Source: Paenibacillus solanacearum (GTDB lineage Bacteria > Bacillota > Bacilli > Paenibacillales > NBRC-103111). From it: DNA of 64,000 nt. The notes below the pieces were generated by a model. It had not been told where the DNA came from. It searched no databases and worked only from the letters and a program-made list of their open reading frames with translations. The position numbers and the translations under genes were made by a program. The stretch lies in NCBI RefSeq assembly GCF_910593845.1, contig NZ_CAJVAS010000007.1, positions 167,304 to 231,303 on the forward strand, read 5' to 3'. Shown here piece after piece: positions 1 through 8,513 of this stretch; position 1 is the first letter of the stretch; the number at the start of each line of letters is the position of its first letter.

Positions 1-390
1 GAAGATTATCTCGTCAAGCCGTTCGATCCGCTCGAGTTGATCGTCCGGGTCCGCGCACTGCTCAAGCGTTACCGGATCGCGGCTTCCCAGACCGTGCAGG
101 CCGGCGGCTTGATGATGAACCGCGCCACCTTCGAGCTGAGCGCAGACGGCAAGAGCGTGACGCTGCCGCTGAAGGAGTTCGAGCTGTTGTTCCGCCTCGC
201 GAGCTGCCCGGGCGTGACCTGCGCAAGGGACACGCTGCTGGAGCAGGTGTGGGGATTCGATTACGAAGGCAATGAGCGGACGCTTGACGTCCATATTAAC
301 CGACTCAGGGAAAAATTTCCCGAGGAACAGCATTCGTTCCGCGTGAAGACGATTCGCGGCCTCGGATACCGGCTGGAAGTGAAAGCATGA
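1..390 (+). CDS. OmpR/PhoB-family response regulator, C-terminal part (cut by window edge)
   Basis: The open frame runs in from base 1, so the receiver domain start lies outside the window. The first visible residues (EDYLVKPFDPLEL) are the end of a receiver domain, with the conserved Lys of the VKPF motif near residue 6. A winged-helix DNA-binding domain follows, ending in the usual TIRGLGYRL signature. It is a DNA-binding transcription factor controlled by phosphorylation. Its stop overlaps the start of the histidine kinase by 4 bases (ATGA), so the two form a translationally coupled two-component system. The stimulus cannot be read from the sequence. Confidence 0.93.
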   Translation, partial: EDYLVKPFDPLELIVRVRALLKRYRIAASQTVQAGGLMMNRATFELSADGKSVTLPLKEFELLFRLASCPGVTCARDTLLEQVWGFDYEGNERTLDVHINRLREKFPEEQHSFRVKTIRGLGYRLEVKA

Positions 391-1445
391 GGCGCCGGTG
401 GATCTGGAAGCTGCTCGGCATCCTGTGCGCGTGGCTCATCTTCATGTGGGCGAGCTGGTCGGGGGCGTTTTTCGCGGCGCACTGGCTCTCCCGCATCGCC
501 GGATGGCAGCTGACGGGATACTGGCTTCAAATCGCCGGCAATACGATCGCGCTGTTGTTCATGCTGACCGTCATCTTTACGATCGGCGCGATCAATCAGC
601 CGAAGCGGCGCCGGGGGCTGCATCTCATTCTGGATGCGCTGCGCCGTATATCGAAAGGCGACTTCAACGTAGAGATCGAGAACAAACAACCGAATGAGGG
701 CTTCGGGGAGCTGATCACGAGCATTAACGATATGGCGGCCGGACTGAACCGGCTCGAATCGATGCGCCAGGAGTTTATTTCCAACGTGTCGCATGAGATC
801 CAATCGCCGCTGACTTCCATCGGCGGCTTCGCCCGCGCGCTCAGGGAGCAGGATTTGAGCGCGGAAACCCGGGACCATTATTTGACGATCATCGAGACGG
901 AATGCAAGCGGCTGTCGCGGTTAAGCGACCATCTGCTGAAGCTGAGCTCGCTCGATTCCGAGCAGCATCCGTTCGAGCCCGCGCGGTTCCGGCTCGACAA
1001 ACAGCTGAAACGAATTATTTTGGCGTCCGAGCCGCTCTGGTCGTCCAAAGCCATCGAAGTCATTGCAGAGCTGGAAGAAACGAGCGTCATCGCGGATGAA
1101 GATCTGATCGGCCAAGTATGGCTCAATCTGCTCCAGAACAGCATCAAGTTCACGCCGGCCGGCGGCACCATCACCGTACTGCTGGAGCGCAGCGGCGACC
1201 GGGTCGCCGTCGAGATCGCCGATACCGGCGTCGGCATCGCCGAGGAAGAGCAGGAGCATATATTCGAGCGCTTCTACAAAGCGGACAAAGCCAGGGACCG
1301 GGCTTCCGGCGGCAACGGACTGGGACTGGCCATCGTGAAAAAAATTGCCGACATGCATCAGGCCGATATTACGGTTGCGAGCAGCCCCGGTCAAGGAACG
1401 GCGTTCCGCGTCTTTCTCCCGGATCGGCCGGAGACGAAGCCATAA
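387..1445 (+). CDS. Membrane sensor histidine kinase with HAMP-like linker
   Basis: This 352-residue protein has two membrane segments (about residues 9-33 and 45-68) with only a short extracytoplasmic loop. A HAMP-like linker follows (about 72-125). The H box (FISNVSHEIQSPLTS, phospho-acceptor His136), N box (NLLQNSIKFTP), G1 box (DTGVGI) and G2 box (GNGLGLAIVKKI) are all present, so it should be an active kinase. The lack of a large sensor domain suggests that it senses something in or at the membrane, or acts with a partner. It is coupled to the preceding response regulator and followed by a hairpin terminator. Confidence 0.95.
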   Translation: MRRRWIWKLLGILCAWLIFMWASWSGAFFAAHWLSRIAGWQLTGYWLQIAGNTIALLFMLTVIFTIGAINQPKRRRGLHLILDALRRISKGDFNVEIENKQPNEGFGELITSINDMAAGLNRLESMRQEFISNVSHEIQSPLTSIGGFARALREQDLSAETRDHYLTIIETECKRLSRLSDHLLKLSSLDSEQHPFEPARFRLDKQLKRIILASEPLWSSKAIEVIAELEETSVIADEDLIGQVWLNLLQNSIKFTPAGGTITVLLERSGDRVAVEIADTGVGIAEEEQEHIFERFYKADKARDRASGGNGLGLAIVKKIADMHQADITVASSPGQGTAFRVFLPDRPETKP

Positions 1446-1451
1446 CCGACA

Positions 1452-1507
1452 AGACGCCTCCAACCCCAATTATGGCAAAGCGGGGATGGAAGCGTCTCGT
1501 TTGGTTT
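1452..1507. terminator. Bidirectional hairpin terminator between convergent genes
   Basis: Arms at 1452-1467 (agacgcctcc...) and 1482-1497 (...ggaagcgtct) pair with two mismatches. The hairpin is followed by a T-rich stretch (tcgtttggttt). It sits between the kinase gene and the convergent Nudix gene. Confidence 0.7.
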
Positions 1508-1509
1508 GA

Positions 1510-1965
1510 TTATGCTCGCCCGTTGACGAAACCGAACGTGCCGTATGTATCGAAATAAATACCGTTCCGCGCATTGTCGAGCGCCCTCCGTACGTAAGGA
1601 ATCACGTTGACGGGCAGCTTGTCCACCGCATACCACGCGAGCTCGTCGCATTTATGCGGCTCCTGATTGACCGGCAGTCCTTCCCACTGCCGCACTTCTA
1701 CGAAAAAATCGATGCGCTCGTCGTCTTCTCTCCGGTGCATGATCCCGACGACGCGCACATCCTCCGGCCGGATTCGGATCCCGGCCTCCTCCTCCGCCTC
1801 GCGGACGGCTGCGGCAACTACCGATTCCCCGCCGTCGAGATGTCCGGCAATCACGCTGTAATTGCCGTCTTCATAACCCGTATTATAACGTCTGAGCAGC
1901 ATGACCCGCTCTTCCTCCCGCAAAAAGACATGCACCGCAAGCGGTGCATGAAATCGTTCGCCCAT
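1510..1965 (-). CDS. Nudix hydrolase
   Basis: The Nudix box is intact: G, five residues, E, seven residues, REAEEEAGI, which fits GX5EX7REUXEEXGU. Such enzymes hydrolyse nucleoside diphosphates linked to another moiety, using Mg2+ bound by the Glu residues. The substrate cannot be told from sequence. I chose the ATG at 1965 because a GAGGAG lies seven bases before it. An ATG at 1986 in the same frame would add seven residues and has no such site. At 151 residues the length is normal for a stand-alone Nudix protein. Confidence 0.88.
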   Translation of the reverse strand: MGERFHAPLAVHVFLREEERVMLLRRYNTGYEDGNYSVIAGHLDGGESVVAAAVREAEEEAGIRIRPEDVRVVGIMHRREDDERIDFFVEVRQWEGLPVNQEPHKCDELAWYAVDKLPVNVIPYVRRALDNARNGIYFDTYGTFGFVNGRA

Positions 1966-2039
1966 TCCGCTTCTCCTCTCTCTCATCTGCTGATCCGTGT
2001 GCTTGCGCTTGCGCTTTCCTATGATAGCATATTCATTCG

Positions 2040-3182
2040 CTACTTGCGCATGCGGGACAGCAAGACGCTAACACCGTAGGCAGCCAGCGCCACCCCGCCG
2101 CAAAGAAACGGCAGCGTGAAGGCGTCGAACGCGGAGATCGCATACCCGCCTGCAAGCGATCCGGCGGTAATGCCCGCATATAACGCCGTATTGTTCCAGG
2201 CCATCGCCGTCCCCCGCTGCTGCGGGTATTGAGCCGCCAGCCGCGCCTGATACGACGAAAAGGCGGCGTAGCCGGTCAGCGCCCACATGAACAAAAAGAA
2301 ATATACCCAGTCCCCGGCCGAAAAAGCAAAGCCCAGCGCGATGAGCGCAGCCGCCAGCAGCAGCAGCGCGGCATTGGATATGCGCATCACCCCGAACTTA
2401 TCCGTCAGCTGCCCGCTGATCAAATTGCCGAACACGGCGCCGATGCCGTAAAACGTTACGGACAGCGCGATTTCCGAAGGCGAAACGCCGAGCTCCGAAT
2501 AGAGCGCTTCGCCCAAATAGACGTACAGCGCATACATGGATACCGCCCACAAAAAGGTAACGCCGACCGACGCGACGACGGAGCCGCCATGCTGCGAAAG
2601 CCGCGACTGCTGTTCCGCCGCGGAAGCCGCCGCCCCCCACAGCTTCATATGCGCGGCGGCCAATATGGCTCCCGCCACGGCCATCAGCCCGAAGATCGGC
2701 CGCCAGCCGATCTCCTGCTCCAGAAACGATCCGAGCGGCGCCCCGATCCACAGCGATGTCAGATGACCGGAAACGACGATCGACAGCCACGTTCCTTTGC
2801 GGTGGGACGGCGCCATATCGCCGATCGCGGCGTAAATCAGCGGTGTGACAGAGGCAACGGCCAGCCCTGCGAGCACCCGGCTTGCGATGAGCCATCCGTA
2901 GGTCGGCGCATACGCCGTCAACGCGTTCGCCAGCGCGAACAAGCCGAGACCGCACACGATCAGCCCGCCCCGCCCCCTCCTGTCGGACAGCCGGCCCAGA
3001 AGCGGCGCCGATACGGCATACGTTATCGAGAATGCGGTCACCATCCAGCCGGCCGCTGCCGCGTCAACCTGATACGTTTGCGAAATAAACGGCAGTAACG
3101 GAGAAATGACGAACAGATCCGTCCCGATCAAAAATAACGTGATCCAAGCGACCGCCAGCACGATGCTCCCCCTGCTTCCCAC
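2040..3182 (-). CDS. MFS transporter, DHA1-type drug/proton antiporter family
   Basis: A 380-residue polytopic membrane protein with about 12 hydrophobic segments. The loop after the second segment reads GRLSDRRGRGGLIVCG, the classical MFS motif A. Other features (FVISPLLPFISQTYQV at the first helix, PLIYAAIGDM) fit the DHA1 efflux branch such as YdhP/AraJ-like proteins. The start is a GTG preceded by an AAGGGGG-type site. It probably exports a small organic compound by proton antiport. The neighbouring Nudix gene, about 75 bases further on the same strand, may share its transcript. Confidence 0.88.
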   Translation of the reverse strand: MGSRGSIVLAVAWITLFLIGTDLFVISPLLPFISQTYQVDAAAAGWMVTAFSITYAVSAPLLGRLSDRRGRGGLIVCGLGLFALANALTAYAPTYGWLIASRVLAGLAVASVTPLIYAAIGDMAPSHRKGTWLSIVVSGHLTSLWIGAPLGSFLEQEIGWRPIFGLMAVAGAILAAAHMKLWGAAASAAEQQSRLSQHGGSVVASVGVTFLWAVSMYALYVYLGEALYSELGVSPSEIALSVTFYGIGAVFGNLISGQLTDKFGVMRISNAALLLLAAALIALGFAFSAGDWVYFFLFMWALTGYAAFSSYQARLAAQYPQQRGTAMAWNNTALYAGITAGSLAGGYAISAFDAFTLPFLCGGVALAAYGVSVLLSRMRK

Positions 3183-3349
3183 GATGCCGCCCCCTTCTGC
3201 GCGAATTGCTACATGTATATTCGAGGCTGGCTGGAAGTGCTTCTCGAATGGCTCGAATGGCGCGGCGAGCCTCCCTCGCGCCTCCGCCGTTCTGTCCGAA
3301 TCACCGAAAGCGCTGAGGCAGAGACCGATGCAATCGCGGCCAATTCATG

Positions 3350-3355
3350 TATAAT
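3350..3355 (+). promoter_or_regulatory. Possible -10 element for the DUF2536 gene
   Basis: A TATAAT hexamer lies 42 bases before the start codon at 3398. No convincing -35 is visible at the right spacing, so this is a weak call. Confidence 0.35.
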
Positions 3356-3397
3356 GAAGAAGGCACTGGCTCAATAAAAGGATAAGGTGATGGAACG

Positions 3398-3607
3398 ATG
3401 GAATTTATTCTCGATAAAATCGATACGAAGATTGAGTGGTTCGAAGCTTACGATCTGAAGACGCTGGAGAAAAAAATCGAAGAGCGGATCGAAATCAATA
3501 AAGGCATCCTGCTCGACGTCCATTCGGTGCAGCATCAAACGACGTTCGACCCGAACCGGAACAAAATGCTATATACGGCAGTCGTGCATTTCAAAGCCAA
3601 ATTATAA
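3398..3607 (+). CDS. Small DUF2536 (YrzA-like) protein
   Basis: A 69-residue soluble protein that begins MEFILDKIDTKIEWFEA and ends in AVVHFKAKL. From memory this matches the DUF2536 family that includes Bacillus subtilis YrzA, of the same length, widespread in Bacillales and of unknown function. The N-terminal part is charged and probably helical (LKTLEKKIEERIEINKG). The C-terminal part (VHSVQHQTTFD, AVVHF) is probably a pair of beta strands. An AAGGTGATGG site precedes the ATG. It stands alone between an MFS gene on the other strand and the GH88 gene. Confidence 0.72.
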   Translation: MEFILDKIDTKIEWFEAYDLKTLEKKIEERIEINKGILLDVHSVQHQTTFDPNRNKMLYTAVVHFKAKL

Positions 3608-3696
3608 CGGTTCCGCATCGCAAATAACTGCTGCAACCCGTACCGCCCTGTGATAAGATGGGATTTGGAAGTTTAAGGAAGGTCGGGTGAGCGCGT

Positions 3697-4965
3697 GTGC
3701 GTATACGTACCCTATCCATAGGCATTTTGGCGGCTCTCACATGGCTCGGCGGCTGTCAAAGGCCAGGCCCGGAACAGGAACAAGCCAAGCTCCAGCCGGC
3801 GGATGCTCCAGCCTCCGCCGCCGCTGCGCAGCAAGACGCCGGCTGGAAGACGGCAATCCGTCAGGCGCTGGAGAAGACGACGGCCATGATCCCCTACTTC
3901 GAAGGCAAGTCGTACCCGCATGTCAGCGACAAGACGTGGAAGTACAAGAAAGAAACGTACAACAACTGGACAGCCGGTTTTTATCCCGGCATGCTGTGGC
4001 TTTCATACCAGTACACCGGCGACGGGAAGTTCAAACAAGCGGCGGAGCAAGCGACGGCGCGGTTTAAAGACCGGCTCAGAAACACAGGACTGTCGGACAC
4101 GCATGATCTCGGATTTTTGTATACGCTTACAACGGCTGCTCAATGGATGTCGGCACAAGACGACTCCGCCAGACAGACGACCGTCCAGGCGGCGGACGCC
4201 TTGCTCAAACGGTACCGGCCGGAAAGCGACCTGATTCAGGCTTGGGGCAAAAAAGGCGATAAAAACAACGGCGGGCGCATCATCATCGATACGATGATGA
4301 ATTTGCCGCTGCTGTACTGGGCCAGCGAGCAAACGAAAAACGACGCTTACCGCAAAGCCGCCGTCGCCCAGGCGAACAAAACGCTGAAATACATCGTGAG
4401 GCCCGACCATTCGTCGTTCCACACGTATTATTTCGATCAGACCAGCGGCCAGCCGCTGCGTGGAGCGACGCATCAAGGCTACAAGGACGATTCGACCTTG
4501 GCGCGCGGCCAGGCCTGGGGCATCTACGGCTTTGCGCTTTCTTACCGTTATACCCAAAACGCTGAATACCTGGAAGCTTCACGCAGCATGGCGCGCTATT
4601 TTATCGAGCATCTTCCGCCGGATCAAGTCGCGTATTGGGACTTCAACGTCCCGATTCAGGCCGATACGCCTCGCGACAGCTCCGCTTCCGCGATTGCCGC
4701 CTGCGGCGTGCTGGAGCTGCTCGGACATCTCCCGAAGGATGACAAAGACCGGGCGTACTTCGAGAAATTCGTGCAAACGTCCATGACCTCGCTCGTGAAT
4801 GACTACAGCACGAAAAACGACCCGGAGGCGCAAGGGCTGCTGAAATACGGCGCGTACAACGTCAACAACAAGGAATTCAATCAGCATACGATATGGGGCG
4901 ATTACTTTTACCTCGAAGCCTTGATGCGGCTGGACAAAGGCTTGCACGGGTATTGGTACGAGTGA
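3697..4965 (+). CDS. Glycoside hydrolase family 88 (unsaturated glucuronyl hydrolase-like) lipoprotein
   Basis: The mature part matches GH88 enzymes, which hydrate the enol-ether double bond of unsaturated uronic acids left by polysaccharide lyases and so release sugar from glycosaminoglycan or similar fragments. The two catalytic aspartates are visible: Asp137 in HDLGF and Asp198 in IIIDTMMNLPLLYW. The NNWTAGFYPGMLW motif is also typical. The N terminus is a lipoprotein signal (LTWLGGC, lipid-bearing Cys20), so the enzyme should be anchored outside the membrane. Most characterised GH88 enzymes are cytoplasmic. The GTG start is forced, since an in-frame stop lies at 3688-3690. AAGGAAGG lies upstream. 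Confidence 0.9.
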   Translation: MRIRTLSIGILAALTWLGGCQRPGPEQEQAKLQPADAPASAAAAQQDAGWKTAIRQALEKTTAMIPYFEGKSYPHVSDKTWKYKKETYNNWTAGFYPGMLWLSYQYTGDGKFKQAAEQATARFKDRLRNTGLSDTHDLGFLYTLTTAAQWMSAQDDSARQTTVQAADALLKRYRPESDLIQAWGKKGDKNNGGRIIIDTMMNLPLLYWASEQTKNDAYRKAAVAQANKTLKYIVRPDHSSFHTYYFDQTSGQPLRGATHQGYKDDSTLARGQAWGIYGFALSYRYTQNAEYLEASRSMARYFIEHLPPDQVAYWDFNVPIQADTPRDSSASAIAACGVLELLGHLPKDDKDRAYFEKFVQTSMTSLVNDYSTKNDPEAQGLLKYGAYNVNNKEFNQHTIWGDYFYLEALMRLDKGLHGYWYE

Positions 4966-4969
4966 AGGA

Positions 4970-5027
4970 AACGGGCCGCCTGCCGACTTGATCCGCGTTA
5001 TGCGGCCAAGACGGCGGGCGGCCCGTT
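4970..5027. terminator. Long GC-rich hairpin between convergent genes
   Basis: Arms acgggccgcctgccg (from 4971) and cggcgggcggcccgt (to 5026) pair almost perfectly. The T-run is weak. It probably ends transcription of the GH88 gene and of the converging binding-protein pseudogene. Confidence 0.65.
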
Positions 5028-5092
5028 ATGCTGCGTTTCCCAAGATTGCCGGCATCGTTGCTGCCCGAAGCTCTCTGGGCTGCGCTCCAGCC

Positions 5093-6394
5093 TTATTTGC
5101 TTTGCTCCGCGACCTGCTTGTCGTTACGCTCGGCGGCATCCCGCAGCGCCGTATTAACGTCGGTGCCCTTGGTCACCGCTTCCAGAGCCGCGAGCAGCTC
5201 CTTGTTGGCTATCGCGTTATATTTCGTCTTCAACGTCGGCGCCGCATATTTCGGAGGAATCATCGCCTTCACATTTTTCCCCTTCACGTAAGGCAAGTCG
5301 GCCGCGAAGTCGTTCATCGCCGAAGTATCTTTCAAGATCGTGATGTTGCCGGCGCGAGCGGCATATTTCTGGAACTCGTCGGATATCGTGTAGCTCAGCA
5401 CCTGAAATGCCGCGTCGCGGTTTTTGCTGGTGCTCGTCAGGAAGAAGTAGGTAGGATACGACTGCGAACCGATGCCCGGCTTTCCTTCCCAAGCCGGATA
5501 AGGGACGACATCCCAGTTGACGCTGTCCTTGTACATTTTCTCGGCGCCGCTTAGCGTCAGGAACATCGCTACCGTTTTATCCTTGTAAAACGGGTTTTGC
5601 TGGTTATCCAAATAATACCGGTTGCCCGGCAGCTCATTCCCGGGAATTTTGTAAAACCGGGCCTGATTCTCAAACGCTTTCTTGATCGGCTCCGTCATGA
5701 ACAGCGCCTTGCCGGTTGCCGGATCCTGCGTCGGCGACTCAAGCTGGTTCAGCATCAGGCCGAAATCGAACGCCATCGTCAGCCCCTTGAAGTTCGTGCC
5801 GCTGTCCTGACGCGTCATGGTGCGCGCCAATTCGTACAGCCCGTCCCACGTGATCGCTTCCTTCGGATACGGGATGCCGAACTTATCGAACAAATCCTTG
5901 TTGTAATAAAGGATCAGCGAACGCGTCCAAGACGGCAGCCCGTAGATGCCGCCGCCGGCCATCTTGCGCTGAAGCTCCATTGCCGTAGGCTCCAAACGGT
6001 TCAGATCGACCTTATATTTCGTAATCAGATCGGTAATGTCGCTTTGCAGATTGTAATTCATGACATTCACACCGGTTGATTCGACGACGATATCGATCGT
6101 TTTGCCCGATGTGATGAGCGTCGGCAGCGTCTGGCTGTTGACTTGGGGAATGATCTCGAACGTTTATTTCGGAAACCTTTCTTTCAGCTTGTTCCCGTAC
6201 TTGTCCATGAGCAGCTCCAGCTTTTCCCCGGTCGTATCGTAAATGACCAGCTCGGCCGGCTGTGCCGCCGGATCTGCCGTCGGCGTCTCTTCCTTCGGCT
6301 TGTCAACGGTGCCGCTTGCCGCTCCTCCGCAAGCGGACGTCACTACGCTGACCGCCAACATCCATATCAAGACCGTACTTTTCCTCTGCCGCAT
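5093..6394 (-). pseudogene. ABC solute-binding lipoprotein gene interrupted by one in-frame TAA
   Basis: Reading from the ATG at 6394 (AAGGAGG just upstream) gives a lipoprotein signal with the cysteine in VTSAC. The protein then runs to ERFPK, where a TAA occupies 6166-6164. The same frame continues without a shift as TFEIIPQVNSQTLP and on to the natural end at 5093. The total is 434 codons, the same as the intact relative at 21877-23181. Paralogues read KYPHITIEFIPK or KYPNITLEKI across the stop, so a single base change probably created it. A GTG at 6070 could only give a fragment without signal peptide or N-terminal lobe. The AraC gene ends 15 bases upstream, so the two were co-transcribed. 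Confidence 0.85.
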
Positions 6395-6409
6395 GGTCCA
6401 TGACCTCCT

Positions 6410-7336
6410 TCAGCTCCATTCGCCTGTGCGGTTCGGCGCCGTTTCGAATGCGGGAAGGCACAGCGCGGAAGGCTCTAGCAAAAAAGGCTGCACTTTTTTC
6501 CGGTATTGTTCGGGCGAGAGACCGACGTATTTTTTGAACAGCCTGCTGAAATGGGATATGTTCTGAAACCCGACTTCGCGGTACGCATCCGTTACGGCGC
6601 AGTCCCTGTTCAAAATAAACATAATTTTCGCCTGATTGATCCGGTATTTGTACAAGTAGTCCATAATCGTCGTGCCGGTCCATTCGCGAAACAACCGCGA
6701 CATGTAATGCTTGTTCATGAAGACGCGCTGCTCCAGCCATTCCAGCGTGATCGTCTCGCGGTATCGCTGCTCGATCAGCGACACGATCGTTTGCACGTTC
6801 CGCTCCTTGTCCGCGCCATCCGGCGCTCCCCCCTGCGCCTTCTGTTCCATCGCCGCTTCGCATTCGCCGTAAATGAGCCACAGCATATCGAAAAAAGCGA
6901 GTAAAAAACGGTTGAACAACGCCGTATTGTCGCTGTAGTAGTACTTATGAATACGCTCCAGCAAAGCTTCAAATTCGGCTTTGCGTTCTCCGCGCAGCCG
7001 GATGCGCCGGTTCTTCAACAGCTCGAACGGGCGAAGCGGATTGAGCGGACCTAATGTCTTGTGAAATACCCGCACGATTTCCGGATAAAACGAAAACATC
7101 GATCTGACGTATTCGTTCGCCTGGTCGGCGATCGGCCCGTGCAGCGTCATCCCGTTCATAATAATCACATCGCCGGACTCCAGCTCGAAGATTTCGTCGC
7201 CGATCATATACTCGCATTGGCCTTGATGAAAAAAATAAATTTCATACTGCGTATGCGTATGAAACGATTTGACGAACGGGCTCCTGTGTTTGTAATAATA
7301 TTCGTTGAACAGCGGATACCGCCTCGATAAATTCAT
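6410..7336 (-). CDS. AraC-family regulator with N-terminal cupin-like sensor domain
   Basis: The N-terminal part contains an AraC-type beta-barrel (FHTHTQYEIYFFHQGQCEY, then GDVIIMNGMTLHG). The C-terminal 100 residues hold two helix-turn-helix motifs (LEQRVFMNKHYMSRLFRE and YREVGFQNISHFSRLFKKYVG). The ATG at 7336 was chosen because of a strong GGGAGGAGGGGAG before it. A longer frame to 7417 lacks a ribosome site. The gene directly precedes the broken solute-binding protein gene, so it probably controlled that gene in response to a sugar. It resembles the neighbouring AraC at 7475-8335, suggesting duplication. Confidence 0.9.
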   Translation of the reverse strand: MNLSRRYPLFNEYYYKHRSPFVKSFHTHTQYEIYFFHQGQCEYMIGDEIFELESGDVIIMNGMTLHGPIADQANEYVRSMFSFYPEIVRVFHKTLGPLNPLRPFELLKNRRIRLRGERKAEFEALLERIHKYYYSDNTALFNRFLLAFFDMLWLIYGECEAAMEQKAQGGAPDGADKERNVQTIVSLIEQRYRETITLEWLEQRVFMNKHYMSRLFREWTGTTIMDYLYKYRINQAKIMFILNRDCAVTDAYREVGFQNISHFSRLFKKYVGLSPEQYRKKVQPFLLEPSALCLPAFETAPNRTGEWS

Positions 7337-7474
7337 CGACTCCCCTCCTCCCCGCGAAACTGTCCGTACCTGCATCATTAACGTAACATAGCCGGATGGT
7401 CTGCGCTGTCCTCCCATTCATGCGGGCGGTTCGTCATTTGACTGTATTTGATTTGTTAACAGGAACCGCTTCGG

Positions 7475-8335
7475 CTACCGGCCGCGCGCCGCCGTCTGCT
7501 GCATCAGATGTCTCCGGTACCGCTCCGGCGTCATCCCCACTTGCGTCTTAAACATTCTGCTGAAATGGGACACGTTCTTGAATCCGACCTGAAAGCAAAT
7601 GTCCGTCACCGTATGCGCCTGCTGCGAATAAAACAGCTGCTTGGCCTGATGAATGCGGCGGCGGTACAAATAATCGAAGATGGTCATGCCGATCCGCTCG
7701 CGAAATATTTTGGACATATATTGTTTGCTGATATGCAGCTCGCGCTGCATCTGATCCAGCGTTACGTCTTCTTCGTATGCGTTTTCAAGATAGGCGATGA
7801 CTTTGCGAACGTTGCGCTCCTTATCGGTTACGGTATAGTTCGACGCCTTCATCGCCGGCTCGCACTCGGCATACGCCATCACGAGCAAATCGAAGAAAGC
7901 CATCACCAGCCGATTGAACTGAACCCAATCCGAACCGGCGCGAAACCGTTCGATTCTCGCCAGCGTTTCTTCGCATTCCGCCTTCGCTCCCCCCGCCAGC
8001 CGAATATGGTATTGCCCCAGCACTTCAAAAGGCAGCAGCAAATCGATCCCGCTGACCTGTCCTTCCAGTCTTCTCAAATGGGACGGCGAGAAAGCCATCA
8101 TTGTATGGACTAGGGAGGCCCGAGCGTTCGCGCGCATGCTGTGCTGCGTCGTTCCGTCCATCAGGATCAGGTCGCCGGGAGCCAGCTGAACTGCTTGTTC
8201 CAACGCCAAGTGCTCTCCCGCACCTTCATGAACATAATATATCTCGTACCGCGGCACGCCGGAGCGCTGATGATCGCTACCGCACGTGCGCCGGTAATGG
8301 TATGCATCGAACAAAGGAGGCCGTACACTCGTCAT
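7475..8335 (-). CDS. AraC-family regulator with N-terminal cupin-like sensor domain
   Basis: It has the same two-part architecture as the next gene downstream: a sensor barrel (VPRYEIYYVHEGAGEHL, GDLILMDGTTQHSMR) and a double helix-turn-helix (MQRELHISKQYMSKIFRERIG, CFQVGFKNVSHFSRMFKTQVGMTPERYR). The ATG at 8335 has GGGGAG at a suitable distance; a GTG three codons earlier is possible. The proteins share many core residues (KERNV, THxVTD, QVGFKNVSHFSR) and probably arose by tandem duplication. The target is unknown. The nearest genes are the second AraC and the binding-protein pseudogene. Confidence 0.9.
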   Translation of the reverse strand: MTSVRPPLFDAYHYRRTCGSDHQRSGVPRYEIYYVHEGAGEHLALEQAVQLAPGDLILMDGTTQHSMRANARASLVHTMMAFSPSHLRRLEGQVSGIDLLLPFEVLGQYHIRLAGGAKAECEETLARIERFRAGSDWVQFNRLVMAFFDLLVMAYAECEPAMKASNYTVTDKERNVRKVIAYLENAYEEDVTLDQMQRELHISKQYMSKIFRERIGMTIFDYLYRRRIHQAKQLFYSQQAHTVTDICFQVGFKNVSHFSRMFKTQVGMTPERYRRHLMQQTAARGR

Positions 8336-8431
8336 ACTCCCCACTCCCCGTGCGATTATCTCATCCTACGATTAGTGTACCCGCGCAGCTTGCCCGCTGC
8401 CAATCCCCTGACGTTTCGAAAAGTCGTCGAT

Positions 8432-8481
8432 AAAACAAAAAAAGCACTCGTTCCAACCGGACCTCGATTGGAAGTGAGTGC
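8432..8481 (-). terminator. Rho-independent terminator of the epimerase gene
   Basis: On the minus strand gcactcacttccaa and ttggaacgagtgc pair around an 11-base loop. They are followed by ttttttt and further T-rich sequence. It lies 33 bases after the stop at 8514. Confidence 0.85.
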
Positions 8482-8513
8482 AGTATCAAAAACGCCACAG
8501 CTTAGGCTTAGAC

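Noticed and set aside
5093..6070. Separate 325-residue binding protein starting at the GTG at 6070
   Set aside because: It would lack the signal peptide and part of the first lobe. The upstream in-frame sequence clearly belongs to it, so a pseudogene is the better reading.
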